Source: Hyphomicrobiales bacterium (lineage in GTDB: Bacteria > Pseudomonadota > Alphaproteobacteria > Rhizobiales > Beijerinckiaceae). Taken from it: a stretch of DNA of 64,000 bases. The stretch lies in assembly GCA_930633495.1 (NCBI GenBank), contig CAKNFJ010000001.1:3743001-3807000 (forward strand), read 5' to 3'. Within the stretch, counting starts at the first letter, position 1. The number at the start of each line of letters is the position of its first letter. The translations under genes were made by a program, and so were the position numbers. The notes beneath the pieces were generated by a model. That model saw nothing but the letters and a program-made list of their open reading frames with translations, was not told the DNA's origin and searched no databases. Below are positions 20,070-30,667 of the stretch, piece by piece.

Positions 20070-20912
20070 TCAGTACTTGCGGACGACCGGCATTGGCGCC
20101 GGTTCCGGCGTGCCGCAGCAATTCGGGTCGCCGAAGTTCCAGCGCATGCCGATGCGGAAGTCGTGGCTGTCGAGGTCGCGGGCCTTGAGGGGCGCGTAGG
20201 TCTCGGCAAGGAAGGCGTTCTGGATGCGGCCGGACTGGGCATCGCCGAGGTTGAGGTAGCGATAGCCGAGTTCGAGGGTCAGGTTCTTGTTCACCTCGTA
20301 GCCGAGGCCGGCCATCAGCGCCCAGGCGACATTGGTGTTGGTGCCGTTGGTGGCGTAGCCGAGGGTCGGGTAGCCGGCAACGGAACCCTGGTCGGTCAGG
20401 CCGGTGATGCGGTTCTGGGCGAAGCCGATGCCGGCGCCGATATAGGGCGTCAGGCAGTTCCAGGTGCCGAGATCGATGTAGCCGTTGAAGAGCGTGACCA
20501 GCGAAGACAGGTTGCCCTTGTAGGTGTTGGTCTGGTTCTGGTTGATGAAGGGGTTGAAGACGATGTCGTTCACCCCGATCGACGAGGAGCCGCGATATTC
20601 GCCGGTCACGTCGAAGCGCAGCCAGTTGTTGAAGCGATAGCCGACGCCGAGGCCGGCGAAGAAGGCCGAGTTATCGGTCTTGCCGAAGAAGCTGCCGCCA
20701 TAGGCGACGACGTCTTCCTGATAATACTTGCCGACGGTCTGCACGCCGACGCCGACATCGCCACGCAGGTAGAAGCCGCTGGAGATGGTGCCCTTCAGGC
20801 CGAGCGGCTCGGGCGGGGGAGGCGGGGCGTAGGCCAGGTCGGCCGCATGGGCAGCAACGGAAGCGCTGAGGGCCAGGCCGCCCGCCAGTGCGAGAGTTTT
20901 CAGGCTGCCCAT
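20070..20912 (-). CDS. Omp31/Omp25-like outer-membrane beta-barrel protein
   Basis: A 280-residue exported protein. The signal peptide runs to about residue 24 (SVAAHAAD), followed by a proline-rich spacer (YAPPPPPEP) and alternating amphipathic strands such as GFYLRGDVGVG, AFFAGLGVGYRF, LTPYIGAGIGF and LTLELGYRYLNLG. These are typical of the eight-stranded Omp25/31 barrels of Hyphomicrobiales. It ends PMPVVRKY rather than in a simple terminal strand with Phe. The ATG at 20912 directly precedes the signal peptide, and an upstream in-frame ATG at 20957 would add a basic extension. Its role is structural or porin-like. Confidence 0.85.
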   Translation of the reverse strand: MGSLKTLALAGGLALSASVAAHAADLAYAPPPPPEPLGLKGTISSGFYLRGDVGVGVQTVGKYYQEDVVAYGGSFFGKTDNSAFFAGLGVGYRFNNWLRFDVTGEYRGSSSIGVNDIVFNPFINQNQTNTYKGNLSSLVTLFNGYIDLGTWNCLTPYIGAGIGFAQNRITGLTDQGSVAGYPTLGYATNGTNTNVAWALMAGLGYEVNKNLTLELGYRYLNLGDAQSGRIQNAFLAETYAPLKARDLDSHDFRIGMRWNFGDPNCCGTPEPAPMPVVRKY

Positions 20913-21119
20913 GGCAGAGTCCTTCCGATTTGCGCGGCGCAAGAACGCAGCCCGCACGCGTTACCAGTAGGAAGGACCCTGGCAGAGATTTCTTAAGCGA
21001 GGCTTAACCCTAAAAGCTAACCTTACTTTTGCCTGAACGTCGCCGCGAATGTTAACGAAATCTTGCTTGGGGGAGGTCGACTCCGAAGCCGGGATGTTCG
21101 GCTGCCGGGAGGAGGGCTG

Positions 21120-21404
21120 TCACTGGCAGCTCAACGTCGCGTTCAGCTTGCTGTTGATCAGCGGCAGGGACAGGCTCTTGAAGAAGCTGTGGAAGCGTTG
21201 CGGCGCGCGAAAAGCCAGGCGGTTGCCATCCTGCCAGACCGGTACGACCGTGCCGTTGATATCGGCCGACATCGCCGCGAAGCGCAGCTTGTCGATTGCC
21301 TCTTCCTGAGCGACCCGGCTCTGCGTGCCGAAGCTGCTTTCGACCGGGACGATAACGAAGTAGGTCCCGCGCTCATGCAAATGAGCAATCTGCAATTCGA
21401 TCAT
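21120..21404 (-). CDS. Conserved small hypothetical protein
   Basis: A 94-residue protein starting MIELQIAHLHERGTYFVIVPV. It has no signal peptide or membrane segment and carries a likely beta-rich core (NGTVVPVWQDGNRLAFRAP) and a hydrophobic tail. From memory, short proteins with the same MIELQIAHLHERG start recur in Bradyrhizobium and Methylobacterium relatives, which supports it as real. No function is known. It is flanked by the porin-like gene and an iron permease-like gene on the same strand. Confidence 0.7.
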   Translation of the reverse strand: MIELQIAHLHERGTYFVIVPVESSFGTQSRVAQEEAIDKLRFAAMSADINGTVVPVWQDGNRLAFRAPQRFHSFFKSLSLPLINSKLNATLSCQ

Positions 21405-21576
21405 TGTTTGGCCCCGCCGCTGGGCCCCCCGCGGTCATATCTGCGCTGATTGACCTTGGGTTACATCCTTCATTTGGATGAATACTACTGCGAAGCCCGT
21501 GCGGACGCGGAACGTCGCGGGTGACGGACCGAAAGTGCGGACTTTCGCCCCGTGGCCAAGCTGCGAAGGGCGCGGA

Positions 21577-21993
21577 TCAGAGCCCGCCTTGCGGCCCCGT
21601 GCCGGATCGCCGCGCCCTCGTTGCCCGAGCCTCGAACTCCCCGCGGATGGCGTCGAGCTTCTCCTCGTCCAGCTCCTCCAGGTCGAGCAATTCCTCGCGT
21701 GCGCCTTCGAGCTTGCAGATCAGCTCGTCGAGCTTGATCTGCATCGCGGCCGTGTCGCGGTTCTGGCTGTTCTGGATGATGAAGACCATCAGGAAGGTGA
21801 CGATGGTCGTCGAGGTGTTGATGACGAGCTGCCAGCTGTCGTTGAAGCCGAAGAGCGGGCCGGAAAGCGCCCAGAGCAGGATCAGGGCGGCGGCGCCGAA
21901 GAAGGTCTGGGGTTTGCCCGCCCAATGCGCGACGCCCTGCGAGAGACGGGTGAAGAAGGAACGGTCGCTGTGCGGCAGGCGGCGCTTGGCCAT
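21577..21993 (-). CDS. Low-affinity iron permease family protein
   Basis: A 138-residue protein with two membrane segments (FFGAAALILLWALSGPLFGF and LVINTSTTIVTFLMVFIIQN) joined by a short loop, then a conserved cytoplasmic NRDTAAMQIKLDELI and an acidic coiled region LDLEELDEEKL. This matches the bacterial Iron_permease (PF04120) family, named after yeast Fet4. Iron transport has not been shown for most bacterial members. The tail after residue 115 is basic and variable. Confidence 0.85.
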   Translation of the reverse strand: MAKRRLPHSDRSFFTRLSQGVAHWAGKPQTFFGAAALILLWALSGPLFGFNDSWQLVINTSTTIVTFLMVFIIQNSQNRDTAAMQIKLDELICKLEGAREELLDLEELDEEKLDAIRGEFEARATRARRSGTGPQGGL

Positions 21994-22179
21994 GTTGCGG
22001 TTCCCCGGACCGGTTGAGGCTGCATCCCCTCAACGCGGCGGATTGTCCGCCGTTCCCGCTGGCTGCCGGAGCCTTGCCGCGCTCATCCGCAGCATGTGAA
22101 TGCTCTGTCTCTTTGCCTTGTCGCATTTCCTTGAGGCGAACCGGCGTCCGCGCCGCTCGAAAATGCTCCGGGGCTCGGC

Positions 22180-23016
22180 CTATGCGGTGAGCCGTTCGGC
22201 GTGCCAGGCGACGTGCTGCGCCATGAAGGTCGAGACGAAGTTGTAGGAGTGGTCGTAACCGTCCCGCATCGTCAGCTGCAACGGAATGCCGGCGGTGGCG
22301 CAGGCGATTTCGAGCAGTTGCGGGCGCAGGCCCTCCTCGAGGAAGCCGTCGGCGGTGCCCTGGTCGACGAGCAGATCGGGGATGCGGTGGCCGTCGGCGA
22401 TCAGCAGGGTTGAATCATAGGCGCGCCAGCTCGTCTCGTCGGGGCCGAGATATTTCTCGAAGGCCGGGCGCGACCAGCCGGCCGTCGAAGGCTGGGTGAT
22501 CGGCGCGAAGGCCGAAATCGAACGGTAGCGTCCCGGATTCTTGAGGGCGAGCGTGATGGCGCCGTGCCCGCCCATGGAATGGCCGAAGATGCCCTGCCGG
22601 CTCATGTCGAGCGGAAAGTTCTTGCTCACCAGTGCCGGCAACTCGTCGCGGATATAGGTCTCCATCCGGTAGTTGCGGGCGAAGGGCTCCTGCGTGGCGT
22701 CGAGATAGAAGCCGGCGCCGGAGCCGAACTGCCAGTTGTCCGGTTCGTCCGGCACGGCTTCGCCGCGCGGGCTGGTATCCGGGCAGATGATGGCGATGCC
22801 GTTGGCGGCCGCCGCGGCGCGGTACTCGCCCTTGTCCATCGCGTTCTGGTGGGTGCAGGTCAGGCCCGACAGATACCACAGGACGGGAACCGGACCGTCC
22901 TCGATCTGATGCGGCAGGTAGATCGCGAAGGTCATCGGGCAGGCGCAGGCCGTGCTCTCATGGCGATAGACGCGCTGGGATCCGCCGAAGGCCTTGGACG
23001 AGGAGAGAAGTTCCAT
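22180..23016 (-). CDS. fghA: S-formylglutathione hydrolase
   Basis: A 278-residue alpha/beta hydrolase of the esterase D family. It catalyses the last step of glutathione-dependent formaldehyde oxidation, S-formylglutathione to formate and GSH. The start MELLSSSKAFGGSQRVYRHES is characteristic, the nucleophile is in FGHSMGGHGA near residue 147, and the late GYDHSYNF carries the catalytic His. It is third in the frmR-adhC-fghA transcript, separated from adhC by a 200-bp gap containing a 131-bp palindromic element. Confidence 0.95.
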   Translation of the reverse strand: MELLSSSKAFGGSQRVYRHESTACACPMTFAIYLPHQIEDGPVPVLWYLSGLTCTHQNAMDKGEYRAAAAANGIAIICPDTSPRGEAVPDEPDNWQFGSGAGFYLDATQEPFARNYRMETYIRDELPALVSKNFPLDMSRQGIFGHSMGGHGAITLALKNPGRYRSISAFAPITQPSTAGWSRPAFEKYLGPDETSWRAYDSTLLIADGHRIPDLLVDQGTADGFLEEGLRPQLLEIACATAGIPLQLTMRDGYDHSYNFVSTFMAQHVAWHAERLTA

Positions 23017-23045
23017 GCGGGATCCTTTGCGATGACGCGGCCTCT

Positions 23046-23176
23046 GTCATTCCGGGGCTTCGCGAAGCGAAGAACCCGGAACCCACGACCAGGCGAGACC
23101 TTGCCCGGTCGGATTTGCAAAGGCCGCCCCCAGTCGTGGGTTCCGGGTTCGGCGCCACGCGCCGCCCCGGAATGAC
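23046..23176 (+). repeat. 131-bp nested palindromic element inside the formaldehyde operon
   Basis: The outer arms are GTCATTCCGGGG and CCCCGGAATGAC. An inner arm pair is GGAACCCACGAC and GTCGTGGGTTCC. A copy of exactly the same length and orientation lies at 55120-55250. Here it separates adhC from fghA in one transcript, so the mRNA would carry a long double hairpin that could alter the relative stability of the two messages. Confidence 0.8.
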
Positions 23177-23216
23177 AAAAGGTGGTGCCGCACGGATAAG
23201 GCGGCAAAACGGCGCC

Positions 23217-24329
<1,113 letters not shown>

Positions 24330-24354
24330 CGGGTGTTTCCTTCCTTGCGAACGG

Positions 24355-24639
24355 TCATTTGAGATAGGGGCGGATGACCCGCATGATCGCGGCGATGTCG
24401 TCGGTGTCGTCGGAGGAGGGCTCGGCCGCTCCCGCGGTGCCGTGCATGGTCTCGCGCAGATGGCTTTCCAGCACCTCCGCCATCAGCCCGGTGGCGGCGC
24501 CGCGCAGTGCGGCAAGCTGCTGCAACAGGGCGCCGCATTCCTCGCCGCGTTCCACGGCGGCGATCAGGGCATCGGTCTGTCCCCTGATCCGGCGCAGCCG
24601 CGTGACGGCCCGCTTCTTTTCTTCAGGCGTATGAGGCAT
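24355..24639 (-). CDS. frmR: FrmR-type formaldehyde-sensing repressor (CsoR/RcnR family)
   Basis: A 94-residue all-alpha repressor. Key residues of FrmR are present: Pro2 directly after Met (MPHTPEEKK), Cys35 in GEECGALL and His60 in ESHLRETM. In characterised FrmR, formaldehyde cross-links Pro2 to Cys35 and releases DNA. CsoR and RcnR metal sensors differ at these positions. It heads the operon with adhC and fghA. A GC-tract inverted repeat at 24679-24693, 40 bp upstream of the ATG, is the likely operator. Confidence 0.9.
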   Translation of the reverse strand: MPHTPEEKKRAVTRLRRIRGQTDALIAAVERGEECGALLQQLAALRGAATGLMAEVLESHLRETMHGTAGAAEPSSDDTDDIAAIMRVIRPYLK

Positions 24640-24678
24640 GGCGGCGCATCGGGCTTCGATCCGCTGCGGACGCTAAGG

Positions 24679-24693
24679 TACTCAGGGGGAGTA
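24679..24693. promoter_or_regulatory. Predicted FrmR operator
   Basis: The site TACTCAGGGGGAGTA has inverted TACTC/GAGTA arms around a G-tract, the form typical of CsoR/RcnR/FrmR operators. It lies upstream of frmR within the promoter region, so it probably provides autoregulation. Confidence 0.75.
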
Positions 24694-24718
24694 TGTCAAT
24701 CTAGGCGATGGGCGCGAC

Positions 24719-24755
24719 GAAAAAGGGCGGCAGCGTTGCCGCTGCCGCCCTTTCG
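24719..24755 (-). terminator. Terminator of the second outer-membrane protein gene
   Basis: A hairpin with arms AAGGGCGGCAGCG and its complement around TTGC, followed on the minus strand by TTTTT. It ends the minus-strand transcript of the gene at 24778-25677 and insulates the frm promoter. Confidence 0.88.
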
Positions 24756-24777
24756 CAAGGATGATGGCTTGGGGGGC

Positions 24778-25677
24778 TCAGAAGCTGTAGCCGAGCTTCA
24801 CCTTGACGAGATGCTGGCTGAAATTGGTCAGGTCGAGATTGCCGGGCTCGCCCTTGGCCTTGCCGGCGACCTGGATGTTGTAGGCGGCCGAGAGCGCGAG
24901 CTGCTTCGTCGCCTGCCAGAAGATGCCGGGGCCGGCGAAGGTGGCGTAGCCTGCCTCGTTGCCGAAACCCAGATCGTTGTGGGCGCGCATGTGGCGGACT
25001 TCACCGCTGAGATAGAGCCCATCCGAGACCTGCCAGGCGAGCGAGCCGCCGACCGTGAAGGTGGAGGAGCGCTGATAGGACGAGGGGCCAGTCCAGGTCA
25101 GGTCCTGCGAGAGATTGAGCGCGGCATAGAGCGTGTTCGGGATCAGCGTCTTGTCGGCGAAGATGCGGATGCCGGTGTTGTAGGTGGTGAAGCGGCCGGC
25201 GCCGTCCGGGTCGGCACGATTGAAGCTCGGATCGAGCACCAGGGTCAGGCCGAGCCCATGCATGTCGCGGCCCAGCAGCCGGTATTTCATCTCGACGCCG
25301 GCGCCGAAAGCACGCTCATCGGCGCTGACGCCGCCGGCCGAGGCGTGGGTGAAGGAGCCCAGCACATAGGGGCCGATCTCGAAGCAGGGGAAGAGGCCGT
25401 AGGAACCCTGCAGGGTGAGGCCGTGCCCGTTCGAGGAGCCGGTACGCGTGCCGAAGCCGCCATTATAGGTCAGGCTGGGCCCGAACGCGCCCTTTTCGGC
25501 AACGTCGGAGCCGGTGGTGAAGCCGAAGGCATCGGTCGGAATGCCTTCGCTTTCGGTGCAGGCCGAGACGATGGGGGCCGGCGTAGGGGGCGTCTTGCGG
25601 GACGGCAGGTCGGCGGCGAGGGCGGGGGCCGACGCGGCAGCAGCGATCAAAGCGAGTGTGAGGGTCTTCGACGACAT
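24778..25677 (-). CDS. Putative outer-membrane beta-barrel protein
   Basis: A 299-residue exported protein. The signal peptide is MSSKTLTLALIAAAASAPALAAD, followed by a proline spacer. The rest is strand-rich with many Gly/aromatic alternations (LTYNGGFGTRTG, GPYVLGSFTHASAG, LYAALNLSQDL, LYLSGEVRHMRAH) and the C-terminus is LVKVKLGYSF, a classic outer-membrane insertion signal with terminal Phe. The family is not recognised. A perfect inverted repeat upstream suggests regulation by a dimeric repressor. The ATG at 25677 was chosen because it opens the signal peptide. Confidence 0.75.
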   Translation of the reverse strand: MSSKTLTLALIAAAASAPALAADLPSRKTPPTPAPIVSACTESEGIPTDAFGFTTGSDVAEKGAFGPSLTYNGGFGTRTGSSNGHGLTLQGSYGLFPCFEIGPYVLGSFTHASAGGVSADERAFGAGVEMKYRLLGRDMHGLGLTLVLDPSFNRADPDGAGRFTTYNTGIRIFADKTLIPNTLYAALNLSQDLTWTGPSSYQRSSTFTVGGSLAWQVSDGLYLSGEVRHMRAHNDLGFGNEAGYATFAGPGIFWQATKQLALSAAYNIQVAGKAKGEPGNLDLTNFSQHLVKVKLGYSF

Positions 25678-25708
25678 GGGAACTCCGCGGAGGTCACGGA
25701 TCAATACG

Positions 25709-25731
25709 CTATTGCAAATCGTTTGCAATAG
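25709..25731. promoter_or_regulatory. Perfect inverted repeat upstream of the outer-membrane protein gene
   Basis: The arms are CTATTGCAAA and TTTGCAATAG around TCG. It sits 32 bp upstream of the ATG at 25677, in the promoter. The TGCAAA/TTTGCA core resembles Fur/Mur-type metal-regulator boxes of alphaproteobacteria as I remember them. The identity of the regulator is inference. Confidence 0.6.
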
Positions 25732-25834
25732 CTAATTCATCCTGGCGCGAACCATGTCGCGAGCCCGATCCCGGCGCGATAAAAGAGCCATAAGAGTTTC
25801 TGCTATCCATCCCGATGTTGTTGCGCTGCAACAG

Positions 25835-26395
25835 TCAGGGATGCGGCAGGCGCGAGAGCCGCTTGAGGGCAAGAGGGGCGATCTCCGCGAGAGCCGAGAT
25901 CGGCTGCCAGGCGGCAGCGTGGACCTCCTCGACCTGGGCGACGAGCGGCAGGGTCGGGTCGGCGAGGAAGAGATATTGCAGATCGTGATGGATATGGTCC
26001 GGCTCGCCGCGCGCGGGCTTGCCCGGCACGTCGTGGCTGTCGATGGTGAAAGGCACGTCGCCGCCCGCGTGCCAGGGATGCAGTGCCAGGCCCTGCACGC
26101 CGGTTTCCTCCTGGGCCTCCCGCGCCGCGGACAGGTGGAACTGCGCGGCATCTTCCCAATGGCCGCCGGGCTGAAGCCAGCGGCCGATCACGACATGGTC
26201 GATCAGCAGGATCCGGGCATGGTCGGGCGAGAGCACGAAGGCGCTGGTGGTGAGGTGGCCGGGGAAGGTGTCGCGGCGGTCGAGCGCATGGCCTTGCGCC
26301 ATCTGCCAGCGCAGCAGGGAGAGATGCTCGCGCGGGCCGGCGACCTCGGCACGGTAGCGCGCGACGGCGCGGGAGAGACGGGTGTTGAAATCCAT
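25835..26395 (-). CDS. Nudix hydrolase with an incomplete Nudix box
   Basis: A 186-residue protein. The Nudix region GGHWEDAAQFHLSAAREAQE followed by ETGV keeps the essential REAQEETG half, but the first Glu of the GX5EX7REUXEEXGU pattern is Ala. The fold around it (VIGRWLQPGGH, then HHDLQYLFLA) is Nudix-like. It starts 5 bp after the DUF3616 gene stops and is likely cotranscribed with it. Substrates cannot be predicted. The lost Glu may be harmless, because the REUXEE residues bind the catalytic metals. Confidence 0.82.
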   Translation of the reverse strand: MDFNTRLSRAVARYRAEVAGPREHLSLLRWQMAQGHALDRRDTFPGHLTTSAFVLSPDHARILLIDHVVIGRWLQPGGHWEDAAQFHLSAAREAQEETGVQGLALHPWHAGGDVPFTIDSHDVPGKPARGEPDHIHHDLQYLFLADPTLPLVAQVEEVHAAAWQPISALAEIAPLALKRLSRLPHP

Positions 26396-26400
26396 GGCGG

Positions 26401-27447
26401 TCAGCGGGTCCTGGCCGGCAGCGGCAGACGGTAAGATTCGAAATGGCCGTTCTTGGGGCCGTCATAGCCGATCAGGACGGTGAGCCCGCCGCGGCCTTCG
26501 CCGAGAACCGTGAGAGATTCGGCCTTGCCGTCGCCGCGGGAAGGCAATTCGCCGAGGGCGGCGGCTGCCTCCGGCCGGGCCGGATCGATCAGTATCAAGG
26601 AATAGGGCAGGGGCTGTTCCTGCGCCGGGCCGAGGAGAGCGAGCAGTTTTCCGTCCGGGAGGGGCGCCAGATCCCGGATACCGCGATCATGCCCGGCCGG
26701 CAGCGCGATGACTTTGGGGGCCTCGGTCGCGGCCGCGTGCCCGGGCGCGAAGAGCGCCGCAAGCGAAGCGCCGACGAGGAAGCTGCGATTGCCGAGCGAG
26801 GGCGCGCGCAGGCCGGCCCAGAGCGTATCGCCGATGACGGCGATGCCTTCGACATTGAGGCCGTTGTCGTCCATCAGGCTCTTGCCGAAGAAGGCGCCGG
26901 CCTCGCCGGCCCGGCGCAGCATGTCGCTCAGGCGATAACTCAGCTCGACCCGGCCGGTAGGGGTGCCTTCGGCGTCGACCCTGATGCGCGCCAGATGGAA
27001 GGCGGAGAGGCGGAACTCGCCCTTGTTGCGCGAGCAGCCATGGGAACCTGCCAGGTAGAAGGCGCCATCGGCATAGGCGACCGCCTCGCCATCGAGCTCG
27101 GCGAAGCGGCCGGGCGCCTTGCAGATGCCCTGCGGCGGCTGGCCGAGCGTCTCGGGCGAGGCTTCCGCGCCGATGATCGGCAGCGAGGCTCCGGGCGTGA
27201 TGCGGTTTTCGGCGATCCGGGCGAATTGGGCGAAGGCCCCCTCGTCATTGATCAGCAGGCAGCGCTGGGCGCCGTTCGCGACCGGCATGCAGGCGAGGCC
27301 GCTGACGTCGCGCGCGGGTTTGCCCGGCTTCTTGCCCGCGAAAGCGCCCAGCGTCCGGAAGCGTTGCTCGGGCGCAAGCGTCGCGGCTTGCGCGCAGGAG
27401 GCGGCGAGGAGGGTGGCCATAAGCATGGCGGGGAGGTGTGAGCGCAT
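26401..27447 (-). CDS. Exported DUF3616-like (phytase/esterase-like propeller) protein
   Basis: A 348-residue secreted protein. The signal peptide runs to about residue 21 (ATLLAASCAQAATL). The body reads as a beta-propeller of the DUF3616/esterase-like phytase type, with blades such as VSGLACMPVANGAQRCLLINDEG, here split by loops, LDGEAVAYADGAFYLAGSHG, LNVEGIAVIGDTLWAGLRAP and IRDLAPLPDGKLLALLG. Function in this family is unproven. It forms a pair with the downstream Nudix gene. The ATG at 27447 is preferred to 27468 because it begins the signal peptide. Confidence 0.78.
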   Translation of the reverse strand: MRSHLPAMLMATLLAASCAQAATLAPEQRFRTLGAFAGKKPGKPARDVSGLACMPVANGAQRCLLINDEGAFAQFARIAENRITPGASLPIIGAEASPETLGQPPQGICKAPGRFAELDGEAVAYADGAFYLAGSHGCSRNKGEFRLSAFHLARIRVDAEGTPTGRVELSYRLSDMLRRAGEAGAFFGKSLMDDNGLNVEGIAVIGDTLWAGLRAPSLGNRSFLVGASLAALFAPGHAAATEAPKVIALPAGHDRGIRDLAPLPDGKLLALLGPAQEQPLPYSLILIDPARPEAAAALGELPSRGDGKAESLTVLGEGRGGLTVLIGYDGPKNGHFESYRLPLPARTR

Positions 27448-27619
27448 GGGCGAATCCAGGAGACACACCGGATAGAGCGCGAGCCGCGGCGGAAGTCAAA
27501 AGGCCGGGCGGAGCCCTCTTTATGCATCCTTGATGTCATCGCCCGCCGAACCGTCTCGAACGGCTATGGCGGCGAAAATACCTTCCCCGTGCGGTCTCGA
27601 AGACCGTTCGGGAAACAGG

Positions 27620-27832
27620 ATGATGTTCAGTAGCCCTCGCAAATCCTTCGGCGGCCCCCTCCAGTTTCTGGTCGGGCGAGACGCCGATGGTCACTGGCTG
27701 GCCGTCGAGACCCATGGTCGCGGCGGTGGCATTTTCGCCGATCAGGGCGCCGCGCTGCGCTATGCCGTGTTCGAGAGCGGCCACAGGCCGCGCGCGGTCC
27801 GCATGACGGCCAAGACGCTCAGCCTGCTCTGA
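27620..27832 (+). CDS. Small conserved hypothetical protein
   Basis: A 70-residue protein beginning MMFSSPRKSFGGPLQFLVGRDADGHW. The compact beta-rich core (QFLVGRDADGHWLAVETHG, then GGIFADQGAALRYAVFE) resembles short proteins I recall from other Hyphomicrobiales. The frame opens at 27530, but the ATG at 27620 follows GGAAACAGG and begins the conserved part. It ends 8 bp before the DapA-like gene, so the two are probably cotranscribed. No function is known. Confidence 0.68.
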   Translation: MMFSSPRKSFGGPLQFLVGRDADGHWLAVETHGRGGGIFADQGAALRYAVFESGHRPRAVRMTAKTLSLL

Positions 27833-27840
27833 GGCGTGCC

Positions 27841-28818
27841 ATGAATCATTGGCTTCATGGCATGTTCACCGCGCTGGTCACGCCCTTCGACGAAGGCGCG
27901 ATCGACCATGGCGCGCTGGAACGCCTCATTCACTGGCAGATCGCACAGGGCGCCGATGGCGTCGTGATCGGCACCGCGACGGGCGAGAGCCCGACGCTGA
28001 GCGAGGCGGAGCGCCGCGAGCTCTGTGCGGCCGCCCGTCGCATCGCCGGCCGGCATTTTCCGGTGATCGTGGCCGTCGGCAGCTACGCCACCGCCGAGAC
28101 GGTCGCCGAGATCGCGGCCGCCGAGAAGGCCGGCGCTTCGGCCCTGCTGCTGCGGATGCCCTATTACAACCGCCCGACGCAGGCGGGCCTTGCGGCCCAT
28201 GCGCTGGCTGCCGCGCAGGCGACCGGGCTCGAGATCATTCTCGACAACGATCCGGATCGCTGCGGCATCGAGATCATGCCGGAGACGCTGGAGCGGCTGG
28301 AAGAGGCCGCGAACATCGTCGGCATCCTGGAGCGGCGCGGCGACCTTGTCCGCTGCGACCGGATCGCCAGGCTGCGCGACCGTCGCTTCATACGGCTGAC
28401 CGGCGCGGCGGAGACGATTCCCGCCTATCTGCTCGCAGGTGGGTGCGGTGCGGTCACCAGCGTCGGCAATCTCGCGCCGCACTGGCTGGCGCGGCTGGAG
28501 AGCGCGGCGCGCTCCGAGTTCTACGGGCAGGCGCAGATCCTGCAGCGGCGCCTTGTTCCGCTGCTCGACCTGCTCGGCCGCGAGCCCGATCCGGTTCTCG
28601 TCAAGCTTGCCCTGTCGCTGCTGCACCCCGAGGTCGGAGCGGCCTGCCGCGCGCCGCTCGCGCCGGCGCGCCCCGAATTTGCGGCTCTCATGCGGGATGC
28701 GATCGAGGACCTGCCTCGTCCGCTTGGCGGGGATAGCCACGGCCCCTGCGCGAGCGGGAGCGGTGGGCGTCGTCCACCCCGCCAGAAGCCATCGGACGCG
28801 CCGGCGTTCCCGCAATAG
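27841..28818 (+). CDS. DapA-family protein lacking the catalytic lysine
   Basis: A 325-residue protein with the (beta/alpha)8 fold of dihydrodipicolinate synthase/N-acetylneuraminate lyase. Family landmarks are clear: the start MFTALVTPFDEGAID, GESPTLSEAE, the Tyr loop MPYYNRPTQAG and ILDNDPDR. The strand that normally reads GIKE(A/T), carrying the Schiff-base Lys, reads GILERRGD, so Lys is Leu (codon CTG). The first Thr of the TTGE motif is also Ala. A roughly 30-residue basic/proline tail is added at the C-terminus. It is probably not a DHDPS and may have no aldolase activity. A different or regulatory role is possible. Confidence 0.85.
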   Translation: MNHWLHGMFTALVTPFDEGAIDHGALERLIHWQIAQGADGVVIGTATGESPTLSEAERRELCAAARRIAGRHFPVIVAVGSYATAETVAEIAAAEKAGASALLLRMPYYNRPTQAGLAAHALAAAQATGLEIILDNDPDRCGIEIMPETLERLEEAANIVGILERRGDLVRCDRIARLRDRRFIRLTGAAETIPAYLLAGGCGAVTSVGNLAPHWLARLESAARSEFYGQAQILQRRLVPLLDLLGREPDPVLVKLALSLLHPEVGAACRAPLAPARPEFAALMRDAIEDLPRPLGGDSHGPCASGSGGRRPPRQKPSDAPAFPQ

Positions 28819-28834
28819 CTGGATGGAGGCTTCA

Positions 28835-28996
28835 ATGAGCACGATCAGCACCTATCGCCGCCACCGGGAGGCGGTCTACCGGACTGCACGCCGGACATCG
28901 GCCGGCGGCTGGAAGGCCGATCTGCTGAACCTTTTCGGCTCGGTCGTCCTGCTCGCCGTCCTGATCGGCGGGCGAGCCTGGCGGCATCTGCACTGA
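28835..28996 (+). CDS. Small single-pass membrane protein
   Basis: A 53-residue frame starts at an ATG preceded by GGATGGAGG. It has a basic N-terminus (STYRRHREAVYRTARR) and one hydrophobic segment (LLNLFGSVVLLAVLIGG), followed by a short basic end. It lies 16 bp after the DapA-like gene, and a hairpin follows the stop. A good ribosome site and an ordered basic-TM-basic layout support a real gene. No homologue family is recognised. Confidence 0.55.
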   Translation: MSTISTYRRHREAVYRTARRTSAGGWKADLLNLFGSVVLLAVLIGGRAWRHLH

Positions 28997-29009
28997 CATT
29001 GCAAACGAC

Positions 29010-29040
29010 AGGGGCGCCGCTTGGCAGCGGCGCCCCTCGC
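29010..29040 (-). terminator. Terminator-like hairpin downstream of malate synthase
   Basis: A strong GC hairpin, arms GGGGCGCCGC and GCGGCGCCCC around TTGGCA, lies in the 63-bp gap between convergent genes. It lacks a clear T-run on the plus strand. On the minus strand it is followed by TGTCGTTTG, so it more likely ends the malate synthase transcript, perhaps serving both. Confidence 0.65.
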
Positions 29041-29059
29041 GCGATCGACCGAAGCCGGT

Positions 29060-30667
<1,608 letters not shown>

